Assembly: GCF_001715975.1 (NCBI RefSeq)
Contig: NZ_MARB01000012.1
Span: 62,001-126,000, forward strand
Source: Candidatus Thiodiazotropha endolucinida
Lineage (GTDB): Bacteria; Pseudomonadota; Gammaproteobacteria; Chromatiales; Chromatiaceae
Length of the DNA: 64,000 bases
Direction: 5' to 3'
Under the pieces are notes generated by a model that saw only the letters and a program-made list of their open reading frames with translations, was not told the origin of the DNA and ran no database searches. Positions 1 to 9,600 of this stretch are shown piece by piece. The stretch's first letter is position 1; the number at the start of each line of letters is the position of its first letter. Position numbers and translations under genes: made by a program.

Positions 1-1
1 A

Positions 2-223
2 GTCACCTGTACCATGATAAGAAATGAGAAAAAAAGACTACGCGTGGGACGACTGGATGTAAGTATCACCGCGGGTGACGAACTGCTGGCCTCCAGGAAA
101 CTCGATCGCTGCATGACCCTTTTCGAAGACTTCTGTGTGGTCACTGCCAGTATTCGCGAAGGTATACCGGTCGGGGTCGAAGTGGTGAACAGCGCCGGAG
201 ACCTTCTGCACAAAGCGGAATGA
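2..223 (+). CDS. OsmC-family protein, 3' end (partial)
   Basis: The reading frame is open from base 2, so the gene begins outside the window; only the C-terminal 73 residues are present. They fit the OsmC/Ohr thiol-peroxidase fold. A Cys lies in the segment V-T-C-T-M, where family members carry the first redox Cys, and the second lies in D-F-C-V-V-T. Family members reduce organic hydroperoxides in the cytoplasm, though many OsmC-like paralogues have no proven substrate. The ATG at 14 is internal to the domain and is not the real start. The dienelactone-hydrolase-like gene follows after 4 bp, probably as one transcript. Confidence 0.8.
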   Translation, partial: VTCTMIRNEKKRLRVGRLDVSITAGDELLASRKLDRCMTLFEDFCVVTASIREGIPVGVEVVNSAGDLLHKAE

Positions 224-227
224 CGCC

Positions 228-887
228 ATGGGCCGGAAAATCACACTGAAGACATCGCAGGATGAACCTTTCAGCGCCTACCTCACCGGCGATAAGGCGG
301 CAGCATCTGCCGTGATGATTTTACATGAGTGGTGGGGAGTCATGCCCCATAACCGGCTGTGGGCCGACAGATTAGCCGACATCGGCCACCTGGCGCTGGT
401 GGTCGACCTCTACGACGGCCGCACGACCGATGATCCGGAGTTGGCTGCGGAGATGATGCGCAATATCGATCAACAGCGCGCCGATCGAAAATTGCTGACC
501 GCCATCGACTTTCTGCATACAACCGGTAGGCGCGTCGCCTCCTTCGGCTGCTCCTTTGGCGGCAAGGAGTCGATGCGGGCGAGCCTGCTGCAAGCGGACA
601 AAGTCAGTGCCACAATCGTTGCTTACTGCCGCATGGAAACCGAAGTGGAGCGCCTGAAAAAATTGTCTGGACCAGTATTGGCCATCTATGCCCGGCAAGA
701 ACGCAATTGGCCGGAAAAACAGGAGGCCTTCGAGACGGCAATGAAGGCGGCGGGTAAGCAGACCGAATCGGTCGGATTCGATGCCGCCCATGGCTTCACC
801 AATCCCACCAGCCCGCGCTATGACGAGGCGGCTGATAAGGCATCCTGGGCGTGTATCGTCGATTTTCTGCAACGGTATTTAGGCTAG
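228..887 (+). CDS. dienelactone hydrolase family alpha/beta hydrolase
   Basis: The 219-residue protein has the dienelactone hydrolase fold: an N-terminal H-E-W-W-G motif near residue 34, a nucleophile elbow G-C-S-F-G-G and a catalytic His in A-A-H-G-F-T (H188). In classical DLH the nucleophile is Cys in GxCxGG. Here the equivalent place is Ser109, preceded by a Cys, so a serine-hydrolase mechanism is likely. The usual acid position reads R-Q-E rather than G-x-x-D, suggesting Glu as the acid. Length is slightly short for the family (about 230-240). It is 4 bp downstream of the OsmC-like gene. The substrate is unknown. Confidence 0.85.
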   Translation: MGRKITLKTSQDEPFSAYLTGDKAAASAVMILHEWWGVMPHNRLWADRLADIGHLALVVDLYDGRTTDDPELAAEMMRNIDQQRADRKLLTAIDFLHTTGRRVASFGCSFGGKESMRASLLQADKVSATIVAYCRMETEVERLKKLSGPVLAIYARQERNWPEKQEAFETAMKAAGKQTESVGFDAAHGFTNPTSPRYDEAADKASWACIVDFLQRYLG

Positions 888-909
888 CCTGTAGGCTTAT
901 GAGGATCAA

Positions 910-1044
910 ATGGCATTAATCGAACGGGTTCCCACCGAACTGAAGGAAATCCAGAGCGGTCTGCCGCAAACTAGAGTTTCGAAGAACGCCGAATCTGGGT
1001 GCAGTGGTGCGGTTACTCAGCTAGCCTATTCTTTCAAACAGTAA
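910..1044 (+). pseudogene. chimeric remnant: unknown gene start fused to a transposase 3' end
   Basis: A 44-codon frame starts at ATG 910, after a GAGG at 901-904. The first 20 codons are unlike anything else in the window. From about 968 the DNA matches the last 50 bp of the transposase gene at 2010-2999 (from 2949) and continues into the shared downstream tail. I read it as the junction where an element carrying the transposase 3' end cut off an unknown gene. It is unlikely to encode a functional protein. Confidence 0.55.
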
Positions 1045-1233
1045 ATAGAAAAGAGATCAGTGCAGGCTGAGGGGTTGTTGTGCCTGATTCTGTGTTATCC
1101 CCCATATTGAGCCTATATCAATTCCTTGAATCTTTCGATTATTCACATAATCGCACGATATATCGCTGTTATTTCTGACTGGATGGCATGACCTTCTTGT
1201 ATCTTTACCCGTCAGAAGGAAGGCTATTTAGCA

Positions 1234-1419
1234 ATGAGTGTCTTGTCAATCTGTGATGGATGTCTTGTCAATCTGTCAATCTTGATTCGGGACGCCTGCG
1301 ATCAACAGACCAACCCCTATCATCTTGCCGGGATCGGACTATACCTCGCCGATGAATGGGTCAACACACTCGACGGGGAACTTGAAGCGCTCAGGGCATT
1401 GAGGCAACCTCAGCCATAA
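1234..1419 (+). CDS. small hypothetical protein inside tail repeat A
   Basis: A 61-codon frame lies inside repeat copy A. Its first part overlaps a local duplication of the motif around T-G-T-C-T-T-G-T-C-A-A-T. The rest (residues 16-61) lies in the segment absent from copy B and has a plausible amphipathic composition ending E-A-L-R-A-L-R-Q-P-Q-P. I do not recognise it. No strong ribosome binding site is visible. It may be a decayed small gene that copy B has lost by deletion, or chance. Confidence 0.25.
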   Translation: MSVLSICDGCLVNLSILIRDACDQQTNPYHLAGIGLYLADEWVNTLDGELEALRALRQPQP

Positions 1420-1441
1420 ACACGGCGCTTAAAAAAGCAAA

Positions 1442-1474
1442 AGCCCCGTTCGGTAATGAGCGAGGCTTTATTTT
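1442..1474 (+). terminator. imperfect bidirectional terminator hairpin, copy A
   Basis: AGCCCCG (1442-1448) pairs with CGAGGCT (1461-1467) with one mismatch. It is preceded by an A-run (1431-1436) and followed by a T-rich run, so it can serve both strands. It sits between the tail and the convergent SMI1-like gene and matches the better hairpin at 3275-3305. Confidence 0.6.
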
Positions 1475-1486
1475 CGAGGGAGGCAT

Positions 1487-1981
1487 TTAATGGCTGTCCC
1501 GATTTATTTCGTATTCTTGGCGTACTTGCATCTCTCCTGCTAGCGCGTTCTCAAAAAAATAACTGACTGATTCCCATCTTGCTTCTGGATAGTTCATACC
1601 CTCCGAATAAAAATATACTTGAGGATCTTCACTCTCCCCCAGCAAAAAATATCCAAATTCATAACCCTGATGCATAAAAATGATAAATGCATTTTTTGGC
1701 AATAGACTGCTTTTACCTTCTTCTTCTAGCAATTCGACAGCCCATTCTTGTATCTCTAGAATGCTATCAAAAAAAATATCTGTTCCCTGGAGAAATGTTC
1801 CACTTGATTTCCCCAAGTTTTTCAAAAATTTTTTATACTCCAATGGCAACTGATACCCAGCAGTTTCTTCAATTCTTTTGATTTCAGATTCAACGCAACC
1901 TGTTATTTCTTTTTTCTCTGCAAAATAAACCGGACACCCATCGATAATTTGCCAAAATAGTTTAAGTCTGGCAATCTCTAC
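1487..1981 (-). pseudogene. SMI1/KNR4-family immunity-like gene, 5' truncated
   Basis: The open frame runs from 1981 (after an in-frame stop at 1984-1982) to the stop at 1487-1489. It encodes about 164 residues with the SMI1/KNR4 hallmark E-I-K-R-I-E-E...Y-Q-L-P-L-E-Y-K-K-F-L, followed by acidic aromatic segments and a final W-E-S-V-S-Y-F-F-E-N. SMI1/KNR4 proteins are common immunity proteins of contact-dependent and Rhs-type toxins. No ATG, GTG or TTG occurs in frame before the conserved helix: the only candidate, TTG at 1849, starts inside the domain. The natural start therefore seems to be lost where the transposase unit begins (about 1982-2009). No cognate toxin adjoins it, so it is an orphan, probably inactive. 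Confidence 0.7.
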
Positions 1982-2009
1982 TCATCATCAGCTATCAAGG
2001 AGTGATACG

Positions 2010-2999
2010 ATGCCCAAACCAAGGAAAGCCCTGGTGCTTCTGGAAGAGACACCCTATTACCACTGCGTGTCGCGCTGTGTGCGCCGCGCCTTTCTCTGCG
2101 GTGTGGACGCTCATACCGGCAAAAGCTATGAACATCGACGCCAGTGGATCATCGACCGCATGAAATTGCTGGCCGATATCTTTGCCATCGATATCTGTTC
2201 CTATGCCGTTCTTTCGAATCACTATCACGTTATTCTTCATGTCGATTCTGGGTGTGCAGCCAAGTGGAGTGACCAAGAGGTCATCGAGCGTTGGGAGCTC
2301 CTCTTTTCACTCCCGGTGATTGTCCAGCGCTATCTGGGTAAAGAGCCTATCACTCAGGCAGAGCGCGATACGGTTTCTGAATTAATAATTAAATGGCGTA
2401 TACGGCTTCACGACATCAGCTGGTTTATGCGCTGTGTCAATGAACCCATTGCTCGCCAAGCCAACAAAGAGGATGGCTGTACGGGGCGCTACTGGGAGGG
2501 GCGATATAAATCACAGGCTCTGTTGGATGAGAAGGCCCTGGCGGCTTGTATGGCCTATGTGGATCTCAATCCGGTTCGGGCAGGAATGGCGGAGACACCC
2601 GAGCAGTCTGAATATACCTCCTTCAAAGAGCGATCCTATTTTTTCAAAAAGAACTCTGGTAGGGCCAAAGAATCCAACACTCCCAATGGTCTGCTACCGT
2701 TTGCCGGCTACCTGCGAAAAAATATGCCTAAGGGACTACCCTTTCGCCTCAAAGACTATCTTGAGCTCGTCGATTGGACGGGGCGCGCTATCCTGGAAAA
2801 CAAACGCGGCTACATACCTGATCATCAACCTCCTGTTCTTGAACGATTACAGGTCGATCCCAAGCATTGGCTCTACATGACGCAGCATTTTGAAAGTCGC
2901 TTTAAGGGGCTGGTGGGAGCAAGTCATGCACTTAAAGCGGTCTGTCGTAAACTTGAGTTTCGAAGAACGCCGAATCCAGTGTTGCGGTTACTCAGCTAG
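2010..2999 (+). mobile_element. REP-associated/Y1-type HUH transposase (RAYT-like)
   Basis: The 329-residue protein is a Y1-transposase (IS200/RAYT superfamily) single-strand nuclease. The HUH motif is H71-Y72-H73 in L-S-N-H-Y-H-V-I-L-H. The Tyr-containing helix G-R-Y-W-E-G-R-Y-K-S (Y161 or Y166 is the nucleophile) is followed by the family signature Y-V-D-L-N-P-V-R-A-G. It is longer than typical RAYTs (150-220), with an insert after the HUH motif and a C-terminal extension of about 130 residues, as in a marine-type subgroup. The start is preceded by AAGGAG (1997-2002). The ORF is intact. A second copy of its last 50 bp lies at 968, showing past element activity or recombination. Confidence 0.85.
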
Positions 3000-3305
3000 C
3001 CTATTCTTTCAAACAGTAAATAGAAAAGAGATCAGTGCAGGCTGAGGGGTTGTTGTGCCTGATTCTGTGTAATCACCCAGCAAACACCTGGTCAAACCCG
3101 TAAATCTATCAATTATTCGCTTAATCACATTATATATCGCCGTTAATTCTGACTAGATGGAATGACCATCTTCTTTCTTTACCCGTCAGAAGGAAGGCTA
3201 TTTAGCAATGGGTGTCTTGTCAATTGCTCTCTTGTCAATTGCTCCAGCCATAACCACAGAGCTTAAAAAACAAAAGCCCCGCTCTGGGATGAGTGGGGCT
3301 TTTTT
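2949..3305. repeat. tail repeat copy B (downstream of the intact transposase)
   Basis: This is the direct repeat partner of 968-1474. It holds the end of the transposase gene and a 300-bp non-coding tail. Visible structure: TTCTGAC (3147-3153) and GTCAGAA (3185-3191) can pair, and inside them AGATGG (3155-3160) and CCATCT (3166-3171) form a perfect small hairpin. A duplicated C-T-T-G-T-C-A-A-T-T-G-C-T follows near 3215-3245. It may be the transposon right end or a structured RNA. It ends at a strong terminator. Confidence 0.85.
3275..3305 (+). terminator. strong bidirectional intrinsic terminator
   Basis: AGCCCCGCTC (3275-3284) pairs with GAGTGGGGCT (3291-3300) with one G-U pair and a 6-base loop, followed by T3300-3305 and preceded by an A-run. 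It separates the transposase tail from the convergent immunity/toxin operon and can stop transcription from both sides. Confidence 0.85.
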
Positions 3306-3343
3306 AGGGATCATTTAACGAGTGCCCCGGCTTTTATCCCGGA

Positions 3344-3628
3344 TTATTTCACGCTATTTTCATATGGCAGACTGTAGCCATTTTCTTTAAGAATACTTTC
3401 GTAATTTTCTTGTTGAGACTCAAAACATTCTACCAAATATTCCAACTCATCAATAAGAACTTCATCTCCCATCTTTTGCGCCAATGACAACGACCTTCTA
3501 AGATTAGATAGATAAATACTCCATGTATCACCTTGGATAGCAATAGCCGGAAACTTTCTCCAAGGTAACTTAACTACATTAGATCGCTGCCCATCAGGAA
3601 ACAAAAACGTATCTGCTTTTTCAGACAT
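3344..3628 (-). CDS. putative immunity protein of the Rhs toxin (94 aa)
   Basis: The gene starts 3 bp after the Rhs stop codon, with a GGAG inside the toxin's last codons as ribosome binding site, so the two are translated from one transcript. The protein is small and acidic: a beta-rich N-terminal half (V-V-K-L-P-W-R-K-F-P...I-Q-G-D-T) and a helical C-terminal half ending G-Y-S-L-P-Y. This resembles a family of about 90-residue bacterial proteins with the LPxRKFP/QGD signature that I cannot name with certainty. Position, size and cytoplasmic nature fit an immunity protein that neutralises the toxin tip. Function is inferred from context only. Confidence 0.7.
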   Translation of the reverse strand: MSEKADTFLFPDGQRSNVVKLPWRKFPAIAIQGDTWSIYLSNLRRSLSLAQKMGDEVLIDELEYLVECFESQQENYESILKENGYSLPYENSVK

Positions 3629-3631
3629 ATT

Positions 3632-6600
3632 TTACTCCGGCGTAAACTTAATATAAGGACGACGCTTATCAAGTGGATTTTCAGCTCTAGAGAAAATATC
3701 TTGTCCTGTTCTCGCATGTTCACCAGTACCAACAGGGCCTCTCGGCAAAAACCTTCTGATTTTCTTTCTAAGTTTATGATTTAGAGGTCCATCAACGATA
3801 AAGTCCCAATCCGATCCATGAGCATAACCGCCAGTATATGCTTGGCTACCTACTACAGTTATCCCAACACCGGTTACGTTAACAAACCCTTGAATGACCC
3901 TTTCCACACCTACAGATAAACTACCCGGCAATGCACCTCCTCCGTACTCAGGGGAGCAATTCTTAACCAGGACACTAGAATTACCAATATGATAATTATG
4001 AGCACTTGCTACTGTCAGGTTATATGTTTTAACTACGTTAGAAATAGGTTTTATGCCAGTAATTACAATTTGTTGCTCGGCATTTTTTACTTTATCACCT
4101 ACTATCAAATCTTTGGCGTGGACCCATTGCCCAGAAACATAGAATGGGTGTTCCGGCGTCGCGTTTATTACATCACCTGAATTGAATTGGATCTCGAGAT
4201 ATAGCGCTTTTTCACCTTGAATAAGGTGAATAATTTCTCTGTAGACTAGTTCTTCATTTAATTCATCATACGCGAGTACTAAGTCGCCAATCTCAATATT
4301 TTCTATTGCAACCTTTCCATCTGGGGTATCGACCAAAGTCCCTTCAGAAAAACTGTTTTTCTTTTTACATCTATTATTCTTCTTGCTTCCTTTGGATTTA
4401 CTGAAACCTTTAGCTTTCGTCAGTTTAAGAACACGCAGTGATAAAGATGCAAGAAGCAAAGTTCCCGCTTCTCTTGAAGTTAAACCGTCACCATCTGTTG
4501 ACAAAGTGAATACGTCATACGTAGTCGTGGCAATCGTCGATAATGTCCCCATGACATTAATCGCCGATATCATGCCACCGATACTAAAGTTGCCCGATGG
4601 ATCGATCAGGTTCCCCGGATCGGCATGGGCATAGAGATATTTATGCAGGGTGATGGGATCGTGATTTCTTCCCATCCAGGTATCTTGCTGGGTAAAGCGT
4701 CCTTGGCTTGGATCGTAGTATCTTGCGCGTAGGTAATACTGATCTAATGTCGGGTCGAACTGCTCTCCAGCATACAGATAGCCGTTTTCAACAGCACCTA
4801 TCTGATTAAGCACCTCCCCAAACGCCTCATAATCATAGGTGTTCGCAAGGATACCCTGGCTGTCTGTTAAAGAGCGTGTACTGCCCAGCCCGTCGTAGTG
4901 GTAGTAGTGGATTTCTCCACTACGATCCTGGCTGATCAGGTCGTCCCCGTAAGTGTAGCTCACCTGGCTCGCGCCGTCGTCCTCGATCAGCACCTGGGCG
5001 TAATCCCGGTTCTCGTCCACGATGTAGCGGGTGGTGACCCCGCTCTCGGTCTTGCTGGTGCGGATGCCGTTGGGGTTGTAGCGGTATTGAGTCGTTATCC
5101 CACCCAGCTCCACACTGATCAGCTCGTTCTTCGCATTGTAGCTGTAGGTAGTGGTGTCGGTATCCAGCGTTTCACTCAGGGTGTTGCCGTTGTTGTCGTA
5201 GGTATAACTCGTTCCCCCCTGCTGGGTCAGTCGATCATTGGCATCATAAGTGTAGGCGGTCTGCACCCCATCGATCGTGCTGTAGATGCGATTGCCCACC
5301 CCATCGTATTGGTAGCTGGCGCTGTAATTGCCGTTTTGGCTATCGGTGATGCTTTCGCTGGTCAACCGGTAGAGATCGTCATACCCATAGGCAGTGCTTC
5401 TGCCGCTCTGCTCGTCGATCCCGATGCGTCTGCCGGTGGCATGCAAGGTGTAGTCGTAGGCCCGGATCAGGGTGCTGGCGCCGTCGTAGGTCTCCTTGCG
5501 GGTCAGGCGGTTGAGGCTGTCGTAGACATAGACCTCGCTGCTGCCGTTGGGATAGCTGACGCTGGTGCGGTTGCCCACGGCGTCGTAGCCGTAGCTGGTG
5601 ATGCCCGCAGCGTCGGTGACGCTCTGCAGCCGGTTGAGGCTGTCGTAGCCGTAGCCGGTGGTTGTCACCGTACCGCCTCGGGTGAGCGTTACCCGGGTAC
5701 GGTTGCCCGCCGCGTCGTACTGGTACGCGAGGGTGACACCGTCGGGCTGGGTCTCGCTGATGAGGCGGTCCCGAGCGTCGTAGGCGTAGGTGGTGATTTC
5801 GGTTGTGCCGCCTGGGAGGGTAACCAGGACTTGGGCGCGATTACCCACCGCATCATAACTGAACTGCTCGATCCGCCCGTCGGCATAGTCGCTCTGGACC
5901 AGGCGGTTGTCGCTGTCGTACTGGTGGCTCGTGCTCTGGCCGTTGAAGTCCACATGGCTGATCAGGTTGCCGTTGGCGTCGTAGGCGAAGCTCTCGCGCT
6001 GACCCAGGGGCAGTTCACGGGCCGTGACCCTGCCCAGGGCATCGTAATCCCAATGGGTAGTGCGGCCTGCGGCGTCGGTCTGGGTCAGTTTGTTGCCTGC
6101 CTCGTCGTAGCTGTAGGTGGTCTGGCCGCCCAGGGCGTCGGTAACCAGGATAAGACGACCCAGGGCGTCGTAGGCGTAGCTGGTCTCGATGCCCGCCTCA
6201 TCGGTTTGGACGGTGCGCCGCGAGAGGGCATCGTAGGTCTCGTTTCGGTTGCTATTGTCGTCATGGATCACCGAGATGCGCTGATCCAGGGCGTTGTAGA
6301 CGTAATCCGTACGTCGGTTCAGGGCGTCGATTTCGGCTATGAGGTTGCCGTCGGCGTCGTATTCGAAGCGGTGCTCGTTACCCTGGGCGTCGGTAGCACT
6401 GATGCGCCGCCCAGCGGCGTCATAGGCGTATTCGGTGCGATTGCCCCGTTCGTCGATCTCGGCGCTGACCCGGCCCACGGCGTCGTATTCGGTTTGGACG
6501 GTGACGCCGTCGGGGGTGGTGACCTGGATCCGGCGATCGAGGGCGTCGTAGGCGTAGCTGGTGGTGCGGCCCAGGCGGTCGGTCTCGGTGAGCAGGCTGC

Positions 6601-9600
6601 CTTCCGGGTCGTAGGTTTTGGTTTCAGTGGTAGTGTCGGGGTAGCGGGTCTCCGTCAGACGGCCGTAGGCGTCGTAAATCATTTCGGTGCGCCGGCCCAG
6701 GACGTCGACAGTGGCGACTTGGTTGCCCGCCAGGTCGTACTCGCTGTGCGTCACGTTACCCAAGGCATCGGTGGTACGGATTACCCGGTCGAGGGCGTCG
6801 TACTCGTAGGCGGTGGTCTCGCTGACCTGGCTGTTGTCGGCCAGGGTGCGGCTGCGGGTCTCGGTGAGCACGTTGCCGTTGGCGTCGCGAGTGTAGCTGG
6901 TCACCGCCCCCAGGGCATCGGTTTCGGTCGCTTTGTAGCCGTTGCCGTCGTAGGTATAGCTCGTCACATTACCCAGGGCATCGGTGGTGCTGGTGACCTG
7001 GCCGAGGCTGTTGAGGGTGTTGCCGGCGGTGTTACCCAGGGGGTCTTCGATGCCGGTCAGGTTGCCAACGGCGTCATAGGTGTTGGTGAACACATCGCCA
7101 CTAGCGTCGGTGATAGTGGTTTCCTGACCGCGTGCATTGTAGGCGTAGCTGATGGTATTACCCAGGGGATCGGTCTGGGTCAGTTGATCGTCGTCTGCGT
7201 TAAAGGTCGCACTGCTGACCTGGCCCAGGGCGTCGGTTTGGCTGAGCTGGTTGTCGCGGGCGTCAAAAGTATAGGTGGTAACGTTGTTCAGGGCATCCAC
7301 CTGAGTAGTGACGTTACCCCGTGCGTCGTAGCCGTACTGAGTCGCATAACCCCGGCGGTTGGTGACCACCGACTGGTTGGCGCCCAGGTCATGGTTGAAG
7401 CTTGTACGGTTACCGTCGCTGTCTTCCTGGGCGATGAGACGGCCGTCGGTGTCGTAGATATTGCGGATCAGCCGACGGCCCAGGGGGTCGAGGGTATCGA
7501 TCAGGCCGTGGCTGTTGTTGTAGGTGTAGGTGTAGGTGGTGACCGCGTTGTTGCGGTCGGTGACCGAGATCAGATCACCGGTATATCGGTAGGCGTAGAC
7601 CAGACTCCGCCCCGCCGGGTCGGTGACGCCGGTGATCCGGCCGTTGCCGTCACGGGTGAAGGTGACGGACGGACCGGCGGAGTGGCTGATGCCCATGTCG
7701 CTGTAGGTCAGGGTCTGGCCATTGGGATCGGTGATCCGCTCAACCCCGAAGTCCTGGTTGAGCTGGTAGACATAGCCGGCGCGGGTGGTCAGCGTGTAGC
7801 GGGTGACCGGTTGGGCCTGGCCGTCGCCGGCCGTGGCCAGATAGCCGTTGTCCAGATCCGAGAGGTAGAGGGACTGGGCATCGGCGGTCTCCAGGGTCGA
7901 TTGGGTACCGTCGATCGCCTCGAAGAAGAGATCGTAGGTACGATCAGTCGACATGTAGCAGTTGGGATCGCTGACCGCCCCTTCCAGACCGTTTGACGGC
8001 CGGGCCACGACACGGAATTTTTCGATGTCGTTGTTGGGCAGGGTGATCGAGACGGTCTTTTCCGATATCGGGTAGATGCAGATGGCATTGGTGTTGACCA
8101 GGCCCGTACCCGACTGGAATGTTTCGTTCTGACTGATCACCTGTTGCCAACCCTGGGTCGGCTCCTGGCTCTCTTCGAGCCGGACATTCTGGTAATCGAT
8201 CGTCCAGCCGTAACCGAAATCAAGGGCCTCGGTGCGGCGGCGGCTGTCGTAGGTGCGCGAAACCGTGATCGGGATGCCGACCAGGGAGAGTTCGAGATCT
8301 TCCACAGTGAAGCTGAAGTGACCGACTTTGCGGTCGCCGTCGACGAAGACCGAGGCCCGCCGACCCATCACGTTATTGTTGCTGTCGGTAGCCTGCAGCA
8401 GAATGTGATAGATACCGTTGACCAGCAGACTGGGGTCGAGGTTGGCGATGATCTCGTTGTCGAAGCTTCGGCTGCCCCGGTAGAGGTCGATATATTCGGC
8501 GTCGTTCTGATCGGCGCGTTTGTAGGCCAGCCAGACTTCGGCCAGGTTGTCGTCTTGGGCGGTGCCGATGATGTCGGTGAGGGAGGTGATCGTGGTCGCC
8601 GTGGCCGGGGAGACGAGCTCCACCACGGGCGGCGTCGTATCGTTCGGATCCCGGACCACGACATAGGTGGTGCGTTCCACGGTTTCGTAGCCATCACTGA
8701 CGGTGACCGTGACGGGGATCCGCCCAACCCGGTCGGGGGTAATGGTGGACGCCAGCAGGGCGTCGAGATCGGCCGGCGCGCCATCCACGTTTAGCGATAC
8801 CTGCGGGGTGGTCGACATATTCCGGGGGATCACATTGAGCGTAACGGATTCACCGAGATCGATCGGCTCGGCTGGGGTGAAGAGCAGGTCGACATCCAAT
8901 GGGATGGTAGCGGGCACCACTTCTACATACCATGTTATTCGCCTGTTAGAAGCAAAGTTACCCAGACTGTCCGTTGCTGCAACCGTTATCCAGAAACTGC
9001 CTTCGGTTGTAGGTGTCCAGCTAATGGTCCCATTTTCTGAATCGATAATCGGCTCAGGTGAATATGAGCCTAAGCGATACGTAATGGGATAATCGCCTTC
9101 ACGGTCGATTGCCTGAGGCTGATGCGTATACTCCCTGCCTACTTTTGCATAGTTCGGCCGGTAAGCGGGGATGAATTCAGGGGGACGGTTAGTGAACGCA
9201 TCGATTCTGACCAGATTTCTTTTTTCAGCGGTCAAACCCTGCGCATCCGTGACAACATAACTCACCCATGCATTGGTGTTATTATATCGATCAGTTGGAA
9301 CCCAGTTGATCATCCCCGTGTTTTCATTAACCGTCATACCATCCGGGGCGACTGCCAAGCTATATGTCAGTGAGTCGCCATCAGGATCCGATGCATTAAT
9401 TTGATATTCATAGGGAATTGACACTTCGGCATTGGGCATACCACCCGGAGTTAAAACCGGTGGTAGGTTATCATCCACCACATTGATAGTGAATTCCTCT
9501 GTGGTGCTACTATTCAGTCGATCTTCGACATGCAAGCGAACGGTATGGGTTCCCAACTGATGATTGTTTGGTGTCCAATAAATGTGTAACTTCTGGGTAC

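Larger units (their letters stand above)
968..1474. repeat. tail repeat copy A (transposase 3' remnant plus downstream tail)
   Basis: This segment is directly repeated at 2949-3305. Bases 1009-1089 are almost identical to 2985-3064 and the rest is diverged but alignable. Shared landmarks are the transposase stop region, an inverted pair TTCTGAC (1173-1179) and GTCAGAA (1211-1217), doubled C-T-T-G-T-C-A-A-T motifs, and a terminator hairpin. Copy A has about 130 bp (roughly 1277-1405) that copy B lacks. It ends next to an immunity-type gene on the minus strand, exactly as copy B does. Confidence 0.85.

Noticed and set aside
5000-7500. Periodic repeats suggestive of a CRISPR array
   Set aside because: The period and variation come from YD-peptide repeats within one long coding frame, not identical direct repeats with unique spacers.
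4898-7996. A 1032-codon open frame on the plus strand opposite the Rhs repeats
   Set aside because: It is the antisense shadow of the repetitive YD-repeat coding region, with a monotonous Val/Gly/Ala product and no start signal or family.
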